Shown here one piece after another: positions 46,878 through 57,588 of a DNA stretch of 64,000 bases. Made by a program: the position numbers and the translations under genes. The stretch's first letter is position 1; each line of letters begins with the position of its first letter. The notes beneath the pieces are model-generated. The model saw nothing but the letters and a program-made list of their open reading frames with translations, was not told where the DNA came from and made no database searches. The DNA is taken from NCBI GenBank assembly GCA_008694505.1, contig VZDJ01000346.1:7551244-7615243 (forward strand). Reading direction: 5' to 3'. This stretch comes from Cyanoderma ruficeps. Its lineage: Eukaryota; Chordata; Aves; Passeriformes; Timaliidae.

Positions 46878-49800
46878 ATGATGATGAACTAGCCCCCTCA
46901 AGGGCTTAGCCTTGCATACTGTAATGCCTGGACATGGACTTATCAGTAGCTCTGTAGGGACACTACACAGCTTGGTTATCCCAAGTGCTAATACAGCTCA
47001 AGAAAGAAAATCCTATTGTAAATGTTGTTGGTCAGAAATTACTAGGATGATTAAATCAGTTGAATATCCATGTTGTTGGATTTAGCTGCACACAGCTTGG
47101 TACTCCAGTGGTGTTCTGGGCTGCCTTTCCTGTCCTGTGAATCCAGGTCTGCTGGGCAAGAGGTATGGTCCTTTAGCCATGCCTTCCACCAGCAGCCAGC
47201 TCCCTTTTCTCTCGTTTCAGCAGTACTTCTGTACCAGCAAGGGCATGATGAAGGACCATTCCTTGCTTAGCCCTACCTCTGCTCTTGAAGAACTGTGTAA
47301 TGTCTAATTGCATCTCAAGGCTAACTTGAAGCTATGCCCTGACATTTAATAGTGCTCTTTGTTGACCACTGTTGCATGTATCAATTTTTACTTACACTGT
47401 TACACACAGATGCATACCCATATGCCTATAAAAATAATGTGTTCTTCAAGATTGGATATCAAAAAAGGTAAATAAAAATGTTTGTGAGACTGCCTTGCAT
47501 GCTTAGTTCTGCAAAACATTAATTTAAAAATGGGGAAGTCCAGAATATGCAGGAGGATATAGTATCCCTAAAGTTCAGTCTTATTACTCACTGCTAGCTA
47601 GGCCTATTCAGAAAACCAGGACTCTATTTCGTGTGAAACATGAAGGTCAATATATTTTATTTCTCTGTAGAATGAAATCAAAATACAATATTCTCCATCG
47701 ATGCTACCATGAAAAAACAGACTCAGAAGACATCTGGTGGCCCTACAGGTGACCTAGATTCTCTAGTTTAGCTGAGGGGGTTGGATCTCAGTCTCTGATA
47801 TTCCAGGTTCTCTCCAAGGAAGGGTAAAGTTTCTTCTAGATGTGAGAAATTTACTCAGCAGCTTCATTTAAGTACTGCTGTGTTTTAGCAAAATGTTCTA
47901 CAATTATAGTTTTTGATGAATCTGTGATTCTGTGAAGCATTTCCCACTAAAAGCCTTGTTCAGCTGGATAACAAATGTTTTATTCTAGTTAGTCCTACAG
48001 ATGAACTCATTAGAATCACACCTTGTCTGTCCATGAGTACCACCTCCTCCTCCCCTTTAGTACATCTCAGGGAGGAAAGATCATAAACACAGAAGAGATG
48101 CAATGGGAGTTTCTGGATATCTGAAATCAATTGAACATGTGTGGGAAACTCTTAGGATACAAGTGGATCTGCCTGCTGGTGCAGCTACCCCTCTCAAGTC
48201 CGACCTGTGCAAGGCCAAGGCTTCCTGGTCACATATAGCCACCATGGGCCTCTGATCCTACCAGCTGAAGGCACTCTGGATTCTCAGCATGACAACACGT
48301 GCAGATACTTCAATATACTGAGAACAGTAAAGAGCAGGACATCTGTGAACAGCTGCCTGGGAGACAGAGGTGAGTGGAGACCTTTGCCTTTTTTTTTATG
48401 AGCGTATTGCAGCTGCTGGCTGGTCTCTGTTCACAGTTGACAAAACAGCAGAAGAAAACAAAGGAGGAGAGGAGGCCTGTGTCTGCATCTGCAAGGGATT
48501 GGGAATCCAGAGATTATTCACTGCAGCTGAAAGCTTCATCATGGGCAACTTCAGCAGGAAGAGTTTTCCTACTTGCCAAAAAGATCACCTCAAAGTGTTT
48601 AGTTGTCCCGAGCGGTGCTGAGCAAAGTAGAAATGTCATTATTTCTTTGATCAACAGTTCAAAGCGGGACTTGAAATGCTGAGGCTGTTTGCAAACTCAT
48701 TTTCAGCTGAATCTAAAAAAATTAAGGGCAGAGCTTGTTCAGAACTGATAGTTACCATGTGATGATCCACTCTCCCAACTAGGTTCCAAACAGAAAAGTG
48801 AGGATTTTCTCTAAAAACCTGGCAAGTCACAGATTTCCTGTGTCAAGTGGGAGGCCTGCTATTTGCACAAACCTTTTTCAAAGTCCTTGTATGAGAGAAG
48901 AGTTTTTTCTGGTCTGAATACATTCAAATCAGAGCATGGAGCTGCTCAGCAGACTCACTCAAAGGCAAAGCTGATGGTTTGAGAGGAGCTAGGGACAGAT
49001 TTCTCACTGAGATCACTTTCCCAGCTATGACAGGAAACCACGACGTCTTTATTGTTCAGGTGTTTAATGCAGTCAGAGCAGTCAGTAATAAAAAATAATG
49101 ACTCTGTGTATGTAACACAGACCAAAATCCAGTGATATGCAATTCTCTGTAGTCCTCAGGCTCCCTCCATATGCTGCTGTCAGTTGTGTTCCTCTGCTGT
49201 GCAATTCTATAATTTTTCCTACAAAATATAATTGCCTGTGTCTTTTCCTGAAGATGGTGAGATCTCTCCCATGTACTGCTGGGTTCACTCTGTAAGGACC
49301 TCCACAGAAAGTGAACATTGGAAACCAAGTATCTAGGATTATGCTGCTCCAGGTGCTCCAAACCACACCTACCTGCTGCCTCCACTGAAACACTTTCTCA
49401 GAGCTCATGTTTTCCACTACGACCGCTAGTGGGAATCCTCCCACCCTTTCTTCTTTTCTGTGTGATTTAGTCAGCTTTCTTAGAAAAGCAGGTTTGCAGG
49501 AAGTAGTACTTCTGAGGGCATGTTTTGCACTCCTGCTTAGTCCCTGTCCTAAGGTCTACAGACAGTACTGTAAGTTTGGGTCTAGTACACAGCACGTCTG
49601 TCACTAAAACCCGGGGCCGCGCCCTAGACAATGATCAGCACTGTGCCAGGAGACCTTCTGCAGTTCTGGAAAACAACCTTAGCTCCCGTTTGGACGTATA
49701 TTGGATAGAATGTGTGTTCATGTTTTGACACGGTAAGTAGGATTTAACTGCCTCAGCACAGGACTTTGGGGCTATTTGAGATGCTGCAGCCAGTGTCACC

Positions 49801-50489
49801 TGGCCCCAAGCATCTGGAGAGCAGTTTCCCATAAACACTCTCCCCACCAACCACCAGAAAATGTCTTGGTGTGTCAGGTCCTCTCAAGTGTCACTAGGTA
49901 CCTACAGCTGGGAAACTGCACTGAGCTGGTTGGTGCTTTCACTAGGAAACTCTCAAGGAGAGGTCAGAACACAAGTATAAATGCTTAAATAGAGACTCAT
50001 GGTTTATGGCTGAGCTACTTATTTTCTAAAATGGTTTGGAAGTGATTTTGTTGTCTGACCTAATTTGCAAACACCAGTACATCAGCTTACATATGTGAAT
50101 GTGTATTTTGTTCTGTCAGTGAGTGTGTGTGTACCAGAGCCAGCAGACAGAAAACACTCAAAAAGCACCTAAAGCAGGTGGAGGTAATGTAGGTCTGGCT
50201 TGGTTCTAGATGTAGATCTTAGTTCCTTTAAAGTCAAGAAGTGTTGGGATCTGAAGTTTTGCAGCAGATGGAGCCCTGCACACCTCAGCTTCGCTTGCTC
50301 CCTCCTTCTGTCTCCCACTGTGGAATGACAGAGGAAAGCAGGCAAAGCTGATTGCCAAGTGGGCACAACACGAGGGAAAAATTCCTCCTAGTCTCCTCAG
50401 AGGAGTTCATGTCTATGCTGGTGCAAAAGGCCTACTTGCCTCAATCTTTGCTTGTCCAGCTCCAAGTGTAATTAATTGACATAAAATTA
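46878..50489. other. unique DNA, no gene seen
   Basis: The words gaatctgtgattctgtgaag at 47919-47938 look like a bare CR1 3' tail but lack the sequence that should precede it. At 49592-49624 several CpGs cluster (cacgtc, cccggggccgcgccc) without forming an island. Frames at 48370-48682 and 49056-49444 overlap in two phases and have no domain. Confidence 0.45.
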
Positions 50490-50665
50490 TCCAGCCATTT
50501 TTCAAATCCTGACCCATTGTTTGAATCAGTGACCTCCTGCAGTACCAAATTCCACAGGTTGACTACATACTGTGTGAAGTAATATTTCTATCCATTTACT
50601 AGCCATTAATTTCTGACCTTTGGGAAATCTGAAATATGTATGATCATGTGAAGGATCTTGAGCCA
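50490..50665 (-). mobile_element. ancient CR1/L3-like LINE remnant
   Basis: On the plus strand, aaattccacaggttgactac, then tactgtgtgaagtaatattt, then tactagccattaatttc, then gatcatgtgaagga follow the antisense of the old turtle/crocodile-type CR1/L3 LINE. The stretch lies next to, but does not overlap, the part seen at 6810-7140. Highly diverged. Confidence 0.55.
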
Positions 50666-50854
50666 TTCATAGTTGTGTGTTGTGCAAAACACATTTGTCC
50701 ATTTAACCAAGTCCCAAGTTCATTTGGCCCCAACCTGAGCACCAGGCAAGACAAATTAATCCAGAAAGCATGAGAAATGGCAAGAAGCAAGCTGCCAGCT
50801 GTTAAACGAGCAAGCGGGGAACCAGAGAGATTCCCAGAGCCAAACTGTTATCTT
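50666..50854. other. spacer between two ancient relics
   Basis: Nothing recognised. Confidence 0.4.
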
Positions 50855-50937
50855 ATTTATGCTAGCATAAATCTAAAGTAACTGCACTGAATTACCTTGG
50901 ATTTATCCTTCTGTAAAAGAGATCAGAATCTGACACT
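50855..50937. repeat. relic of ancient palindromic amniote repeat
   Basis: Gctagcataaatctaaagta, then actgcactgaattaccttgg, then tgtaaaagagatcagaatct keep the order of an old sauropsid element that I remember as 'GTGTAAATC..GAGTAACTCCACTGAAGTCAATGGAGTTAC..TGTAA..GAGA.CAGAATCTGGCCC'. Confidence 0.5.
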
Positions 50938-51539
50938 CACTTTGGAAATTTCCTTCCTCTGATTTCCATTCTTCCTAGAAACAGAATGAGACACCATTGT
51001 GCCACAGCTTTGTCAAATATTTCCTTACAGAAAAGTATCAAATAACCAATGGTTCTGAGAAAAAAACAAAATCCCTTGAAAACTTCCAATAATCAAAAGA
51101 AATTTCACAGTTTTACAAATCCAGAGGTCACAATACCAAGAGAACTAGACAGAATTAACTTTTAAAGTATCCTTTGTCTCTTTGGTCCCTACGACTATCT
51201 TCTTCTGTGAAGTTCAGTTTTGGTTCTCAGTCAGTCCTAGCTGTGGAACTGAGTTTGATCAGTGGGAAACACAAAGAGAGAGCAGGAATGGAGATTTGCA
51301 GATGAAAGAGAAAGAGATGCAGGCAGGGACAAATGTGCTCTATAAATTCAAGTCCCTTCTTGTTCTTGGCTTTATTTTGTCTTCTCATTGTCCCTTACAA
51401 TTTTATCACAATTTCATCACAACAAGAGAGAAGCAAAACACAAATATTGCAAGAGAAATACAGAACAGGCTAAGCGATATAATAACATGATATTACAAAC
51501 CAGCCTGTCCTGAAAAGAAAATTACTACTTCCCTCATTT
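50938..51539. other. unique DNA, no gene seen
   Basis: A 102-codon plus frame (51182-51490) shows no domain. Confidence 0.45.
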
Positions 51540-51730
51540 CTAGTAAAGTCCCCAGCTTATTTTTTCTCACACATACAATTTTATTGCCAGCGTGTTTTAT
51601 GTGAGATGTGCTCGATTTGCAAAAGTCGTTCTGAAAAGTTTCTTAAATTATTACCTTGCAAAACATTCTGGGGTACTTAATTGAAATGGCATCACTGTTT
51701 TAAAACATTGTAGTGTTAAATAAACTTGAC
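51540..51730. promoter_or_regulatory. candidate conserved non-coding block
   Basis: Repeat-free and AT-rich with isolated CpGs (ccagcgtg, gctcgattt, agtcgttc) and homeodomain-type cores (aaattatta, ttaattgaa). Inference only. Confidence 0.22.
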
Positions 51731-52339
51731 CTGTAGCATCAAAGCACTCATTTTTCTCCCACTGCGTCATACTCTTGAAATGCTTATGTATGCATACAAC
51801 ACCCTGACTTCTCCAGCTGAAAACAAATCCAAGCCCCCATGGAAAAATAATGACACTGGCACCTTTCCTCTTGTCACTGAGACTAATAGAGGCTTTATGA
51901 GAGAAGCCTCATCTCAACTACCAATGGAAAATGAGATTGAATGAGACAGGTATTTTAAGTATACAATTGTGCTGAGGGTCCTGATCCCACTTGTGCAGTC
52001 ACAGAGCTCTGCCTGCAACCCCAGCTGGCAGCCAGCCCTGCCTGCCCGTGGTCTGGGGAGCAGAGGGCAGGAGTGGGGCAGGGGGATCACACCAGGAATG
52101 TGGGGTCAGAGCCATGGGCAGCAAGGGGACAATGCTTCTGGCAAGACCCCAGGCAACCCGGGAGAACGCATCATTGCACAGCCAACATCCAGTGTGGATG
52201 TCTCCGGCTAACCCTGCTCCTCACAAGGGCTGTGGATGTCTCCAGCTGCCTGCCAGGAGCTGTGTATAACCTTTGCAAAGCTCAGGAGAGCACAGCCCCT
52301 CATCCCTTCCCCCTCTCCACACTCTGATAGCTGTCCATG
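51731..52339. other. unique DNA, GC-richer in 52000-52270
   Basis: Three plus frames of 80-92 codons overlap in different phases here, which indicates composition rather than coding. No named repeat. Confidence 0.45.
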
Positions 52340-52560
52340 CTCCGGCACTGATTTTTTTTGGGTCAGAATTAAAGAAGAGGAAGGCACAGCTCAGTGCAGT
52401 TACCCAAACTGCATAATTGTGCTGTATGTGTGAGGACCAATAAAACCATTGGCTGCTGGCATCAAGCCAAGAATCCATTAATGACAAATTGGTATCTCTC
52501 CATGAATGTAAAATGTTTTACTAAATAAACATTAAGACCATAAAACTCATTGTGACTCTA
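52340..52560. promoter_or_regulatory. candidate conserved non-coding block
   Basis: Repeat-free. A CCAAT-like ggaccaataaaaccattgg (52434-52452), tccattaatgacaaattgg and actaaataaac follow closely. Such AT-rich binding-site clusters suggest an enhancer. Inference only. Confidence 0.25.
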
Positions 52561-52915
52561 TTGGAAGGAAGGATATCCAGGAGGTGGGCGAGGAAAGTTT
52601 GTTACACTGATAAAAAAACTATTTAGTACTAAGAGGAGCTGGTGTGCTGCATTTTCACAGCAGTTTACAAAGCATGGTGAATAAAGATCAATGCTTTCAT
52701 GGGATCAACATGCTGATTAGATGGAAAGGAAAGAAGGCAGTGGTATGTACAGGCAGAAAGTTCCATCATGGAAGATGATACTCAGAAATCAGCTCACTGA
52801 ATTTTGTACCTTCTCCTATGTGGCATCACTGTGCTGTTATTTATGGTTTTCCAGTGAAAGAGACTGAAATTTGGAAATACAGACATTTGAGTTCCCACAA
52901 TTCACAGCAGGCCAG
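52561..52915. other. unique DNA, no gene seen
   Basis: Nothing recognised. Confidence 0.45.
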
Positions 52916-53068
52916 GGCAGTGTTCACAGCACCAGCGTGACAGAGTTCAAGAAACATTTGACAATGCTCTCAGGCACATGGAGTGACCCTTGGGGTGTCA
53001 TGTGCAGGAGTTGGACTTGATGATCCTGATGGGTCCCTTCCAACTCTGCATATTCTATACTTCTATGA
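52916..53068 (+). mobile_element. CR1 LINE 3' end, well preserved
   Basis: Plus-oriented: cagagttcaagaaacatttg, then acaatgctctcaggcacatg, then ggagttggacttgatgatcc, then tgggtcccttccaactctgc, then tattctatacttctatgat. Its internal text differs from the other CR1 pieces here and marks a separate CR1 subfamily. It is also among the least diverged copies in the window. Confidence 0.92.
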
Positions 53069-54339
53069 TAGCTGAGACACAGAAGGAATTCATCTCTTGG
53101 AATTCATGAGGAAAAGATATAAACCATTTTTATGCAGCTACCTCTAGGTCATGTCATTGAAAGGATTATGGTGTACCAAAGATGGATGCAGGATAGATAT
53201 TAATAAGGCTAAGGGGTGACTTAAATAATGGGCAGCTAAAGACAAAAACACATGACAGGAAATTTTGAAGGCTTTCAGGGTCAAGATTCCTGTAAGAAAT
53301 CCTGTGGCTTTTTTAAACTCATGCACAGTCAAAGTCATTATAGAGAAGCAGTTAAAATGGATATGCTGCCAGATAGAGCATTGCATAGAGGTAAGAGAGC
53401 TGAAAATGTATTGTGAGTGTCAGTATAAGCTAGTGTCACCCTTCTGGGAAGGAGGGTGGGATATCCACAGGAATCTGAAATCTGTGGTGACACTACTGGG
53501 TGCAGCCTCAGTGGTGCACCCAGCCCCAGATGCAGCATCCCTTCAGCTGTTCCATACTCAGTACAGTTTTATCTGCAGAGAGTTCATGGAGCTCCTCTTG
53601 CCCTGCAGCTCAGAAGTCAAACTGTCTCTTTGGCAACTGGTGTCCCTAATACACACAAATTCTTCCATCCATGTCTTTCCCGAAGAAGGGACCTCTATGA
53701 TGAGTTCAGAGCATGCAAAATTTTAGATTTTCAGTCTATATCTGAAACTGTTCCTGCAGTCTTGAAAACCCTTCTCATGTCTGTTGTTCCTATCCTCTGT
53801 CAAAGAAAATCAGTCTGAGACTGAAGCAGGTGGATGTGGTCTCAGTTGCAGGCTGTGTATGAAAGGCATCCATGGCACACTTCCATCCAGCTTCCAAGGC
53901 CAGCATAAGAGTCTAAGGAGCACCCTCAAGATATAAGAAGGCGGAAGGAGCAAGTCTGGCAGAGAGAATGCAGCTTGCCCTCCCCAAAGGCAGTGTGCTT
54001 CTGCCAGGGCAAGGGCGGGAGCTACTGTTTGAACCGAAGCTGAGAGGCAGGGGCTTGTAGGGCTTGGCAAGAATCTGCAAGGGGTAGGAGGGAGAAGACT
54101 CAGAGAGTAGAGCATAGCCTAGATCAGGTCCTGTGGTGATTGAAATCCTGAGCTACAGAGTGCAGATCATTTGGGTGCGCTTTGGGCTAGAGGCAGGGAT
54201 TTGCTGAATGATGCTATTCTGTGCTTGAAATTTTACTCCCCCATTTGCTCTCTGTTGATTTTTACACAGGATGCTCATCTGCACAGGCATGTACCAATTG
54301 GCTTGACTGCAGCTACATCTATGAGGAAGAAAATGGTTT
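53069..54339. other. unique DNA, no gene seen
   Basis: A 153-codon plus frame (53265-53726) is overlapped by a 120-codon plus frame in another phase (53456-53818) and by a minus frame. None has a domain. Confidence 0.45.
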
Positions 54340-54400
54340 AGAGCCAGATCCTCAGCTGGAGTAAATCAAGCAGATGTGGACTCAGGCCAGCTGAGACCAT
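54340..54400. repeat. relic of ancient palindromic amniote repeat
   Basis: Agagccagatcctcagctgg followed by agtaaatcaagcagatgtgg and caggccagctgagacc matches both ends of the old element that I remember as 'GGCCAGATCCTCAGCTGGTGTAAATCAG...CAGCTGAGGATCTGGCC'. The right arm is worn. Confidence 0.6.
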
Positions 54401-56767
54401 GCATGAGATCTCCCAGTTTCTCCTCTGAAACTGCTATATCAAACTAAACATAGATACAGAAGCTCCCTATCTTTGCCTCATTTTTGCTCACTGATGTTTT
54501 GTTCAACTTCAGGTGCCAGGGTAAATACAAGGAAGGTGATCACATGAAAACTGTATCCAGATTGCTAATGACTCACTCTCTCAGACACTTGTAAGGAAAT
54601 ATGGGGATAGTTGTCACCACTCACTGTTTTAGGAAAGCAAAAGCATAATCCATGAGATCCTGCATAGATGTCAGCCCTGAAAGGTCTTGGTAAGTACACC
54701 CCAGGGCACAGGATCTAAGAGCCAGCCCTGCAGGTACAAGAGGGTATGGGTCTGGGCAGCCCTACCCAGGAGCCACATCTCTTGAAGCTCAGTGGTGAAG
54801 ACATGCTGCTGCCCCACATGAGATCACCTGCTGAAATGAGAAAGCAAAGACTCAGCAGTTCCCCCTTTCTGGGGCTTCTGCAGGATGCTACCATGTCACT
54901 CTCCATGTCACACTGAGCCACCAGAAGGCTGCTGTCACTTGTTTGCTAATATTTGCAGAGCTTGGTGGACTCTGTGAGGTGTTGGTAGGAGGTGCTTCGC
55001 TGCTGCCTTTTCCATTAGCACACTAATGTGAAAGAGACTATAATACAGCTTGTTTCAGAAATACCAAAGAATCCCTCAGCACCATGGGCCCTGCACTGGT
55101 CAGGCAAGCCACCCAGAAAGGTGCTTTCATAGGCAGACAAAAGCTTCAAGTAGCCTTTGCAGAACTGTGAGTCTTGTACCTGGAAATCCAAGAGGAGCCA
55201 TGAGTGTTCCAGCACACCATGCCCTGGGACAGATCATGGGCACTCCCATCACCTGCAGAAGGGCCTCCCACACCCCAGCCCATTCCTCTGAGACTGGTTA
55301 AATTGGCTTTTATGCCATTTTGAGAACTCAGGTGTGCTGCATGAAAAACAGCAGTTCTATATAAGGCGTAAAGCCAGCATCAGGCCCCTTGGCTCAGATT
55401 CCTTTGGAACCATATTTCAGTAAGGAAAAGGTTGTGGATAAAAAAGATGCTGGGTTTTTTCCCCTCCAACAGCTTGCAAATAGAACAGAAGTATTCACTG
55501 GTCTGGACTTCCTAACTCCATAGAGATCATTCCTGTGTACAGCCTGTCTCATAAACTGATGACCAATGATTGTGGCATCCAAAGGTGACCAGTGACTTGC
55601 TGGTGTGCAGCACTCATGGGAGGCTCTTTGGTTTCTACATCTGGCCAAACTCTAACATTTGTGTGACCTTTCAAAATCAGAGGAACTTTCCATGAAACAC
55701 ACAGGCAGCCAAATATTTAGGCCTGCAGAGTTACTGTGGGACATTACTTACTTATCACAAACACAAAACTCAGGAGAGACAGAGCTGTCCAAAATTTGGA
55801 TAGCATGTCAACTCTCCACATTAATGCACTTTCTCTGTTATTACACAGAAACATTATATTTCTCCAAGAGCTTAGTCAGAGCCTGAGTTTGATAGGAATA
55901 GATATCCAGCTCCATCATCCCAAGGTATTCATCAGGACTTTCCTACAGCATCTATGTGCCCTAATTACAGTTACTAAAAGTTACACTAATAAGAGCAGTT
56001 CTCCTCCTGTCACAGCAATGCTGAGCACTATTCCTCCATAAAGGTGATGGAAATCAAAGTTTGTGTTTCCTTCCTGGGTCAATAACAACACGTTCACCAC
56101 ACTTACTTCCCCAGCAGCGCAGGCGAAGTGACCCTCCACCACCACCCATAGTGGCCATTGTGAGACCTGCCACCAGCTGCTGTGTGGTAGACTTTGGACA
56201 GTTTCCAGCAGACACTTTATTCCCAGGGTCACTTCACTGTCACATGAGGGATACACCAGACTTTCCTGCTGGGATTGCTTTCCTCACTGTGGAACAGGTG
56301 CTGTTTGCAGAGCTCCAACCTGCTTTGTTGCTCTGGCACACAAATCATCATCTTCTCATGGAGCAGCTGCTGCCTCAGAGAAGTGACATGCTTACCTCCC
56401 TCAGCTTCTCCCCATCCTAAATGATCGCAGCGATATCCTCTGTAAGGTCCAGGAACTGAGAAGGGCAGGAAATGGAGATAGCCATGAGGCCTTTGAACTC
56501 CCTTTTCTGAAGTAAGAGCCTCTCACACTGCCTAGACACACTGGAAAGCCATAACCACCTCCATCAGCTGCCTCAGGGTCCCCATGAATGCCTCAGGGGT
56601 GCATATGAGCCAAAACCCAGAGCAGAGTGTTCACTACAGTTAATAACAGCTGCTGTGGCTTTTTTTATCACCTGACATTTATGAGCAGCTCTATCCCTCA
56701 CACACCTCTGGGCATCATCACTGTTATGATTTTGGTTTGATTACAAATATCCAGAACTGGGCCTGTG
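54401..56767. other. unique DNA, no gene seen
   Basis: A 119-codon plus frame (56061-56420) has minus-strand frames opposite it and no domain. No recognised repeat. Confidence 0.45.
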
Positions 56768-56826
56768 CTGTTGAGCTGTTGCTGCTCATGTAAGTTGCTG
56801 TTGCTGTTGAGCTGTTGCTGCTCATG
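56768..56826. repeat. direct duplication, period 36, CTG-rich
   Basis: A 23-base word beginning ctgttgagctgttgctgctc is at 56768-56790 and again at 56804-56826, with ttgctg units between. It is a short (CTGTTG)-like minisatellite seed. Confidence 0.85.
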
Positions 56827-57460
56827 ACCTCCTTTCCCCTTCCAGCACAAATAGGAGGAATATGAACCCTGCAATTTGTTTTCTACTTCCTCTTTTCTTT
56901 TTTTAATTTTATATCATTAATGAAACTAACATTTTAAAATACAATGAGGTTTTTTTGGAACTCAAACTTTGCAGTGTTCCTGCACAAAGAGGACAGAACT
57001 ATGCAAAGAATATGTTGAAAATTCCACCATAGAAAGGCAGAAAATGCACTGCAATTTCCACACTCTCCATGCAGGACAACATCTGTCCTTTCTTTTTTGC
57101 TGTTTTCAGTCCTTATTGCAACATGAAAAACCTTTTAGAAAAGGGAAATGTTGAGCTGCTCCGGAGTCTCCACCATGGGAACTACCTATGCCTGCCTTCA
57201 GGTCACATACATATTTCTCTGCCTCCCACAGCCTTCCAGGAGGAACCTCTTTGAATTTGTGGAAACAAGGGGTGGGTTGTACCATGCCAGTTACGTCACT
57301 TTAGGTGAATTAGGAGGCATCAGCACGCTGGGAAACAGCCAATGCAGCTGAGCATGGTGTCTGGGTTTATTGCTCAGCCATACCAGGGAGGTGTGCTTGG
57401 CAAATGAAGGCACAGTCCCTGCTCTTGGTGTCACTGTCACGTCCCAGAGAGCCCCATGGT
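56827..57460. other. unique DNA, no gene seen
   Basis: AT-rich near 56880-56950. Short frames only. Confidence 0.45.
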
Positions 57461-57499
57461 GCACCAGGAACCAGCACCTGCACCTGGTTCCTGCAGTGC
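57461..57499. other. perfect 10-pair hairpin with 4-pair extension
   Basis: Caggaaccag (57465-57474), nine-base loop cacctgcac, then ctggttcctg (57484-57493). The outer gcac (57461-57464) pairs with gtgc (57496-57499) across a two-base bulge. I recognise no RNA family. Confidence 0.7.
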
Positions 57500-57571
57500 T
57501 AGACCTGCCTGTCTCAAAGCATCCCAGCTGCCCCAACTGCTCCTGCTGTGGAGGGGAACGGTTGCTGATTT

Positions 57572-57588
57572 AAAAAAAAAAAAAAAAA
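57572..57588. repeat. A17 run
   Basis: Seventeen A residues follow gctgattt. No AATAAA signal lies shortly upstream and no coding match was found, so a processed-pseudogene tail is not supported. Confidence 0.8.

Noticed and set aside
47919..47938. CR1 3' terminus
   Set aside because: Only the tail-like word is present; the upstream CR1 text is missing or too diverged to call.
53265..53818. Two overlapping plus-strand frames as genes
   Set aside because: They overlap in different phases and lack any recognisable domain.
57572..57588. Poly(A) tail of a processed pseudogene
   Set aside because: No polyadenylation signal lies just upstream, no coding match precedes it, and no flanking target duplication is seen.
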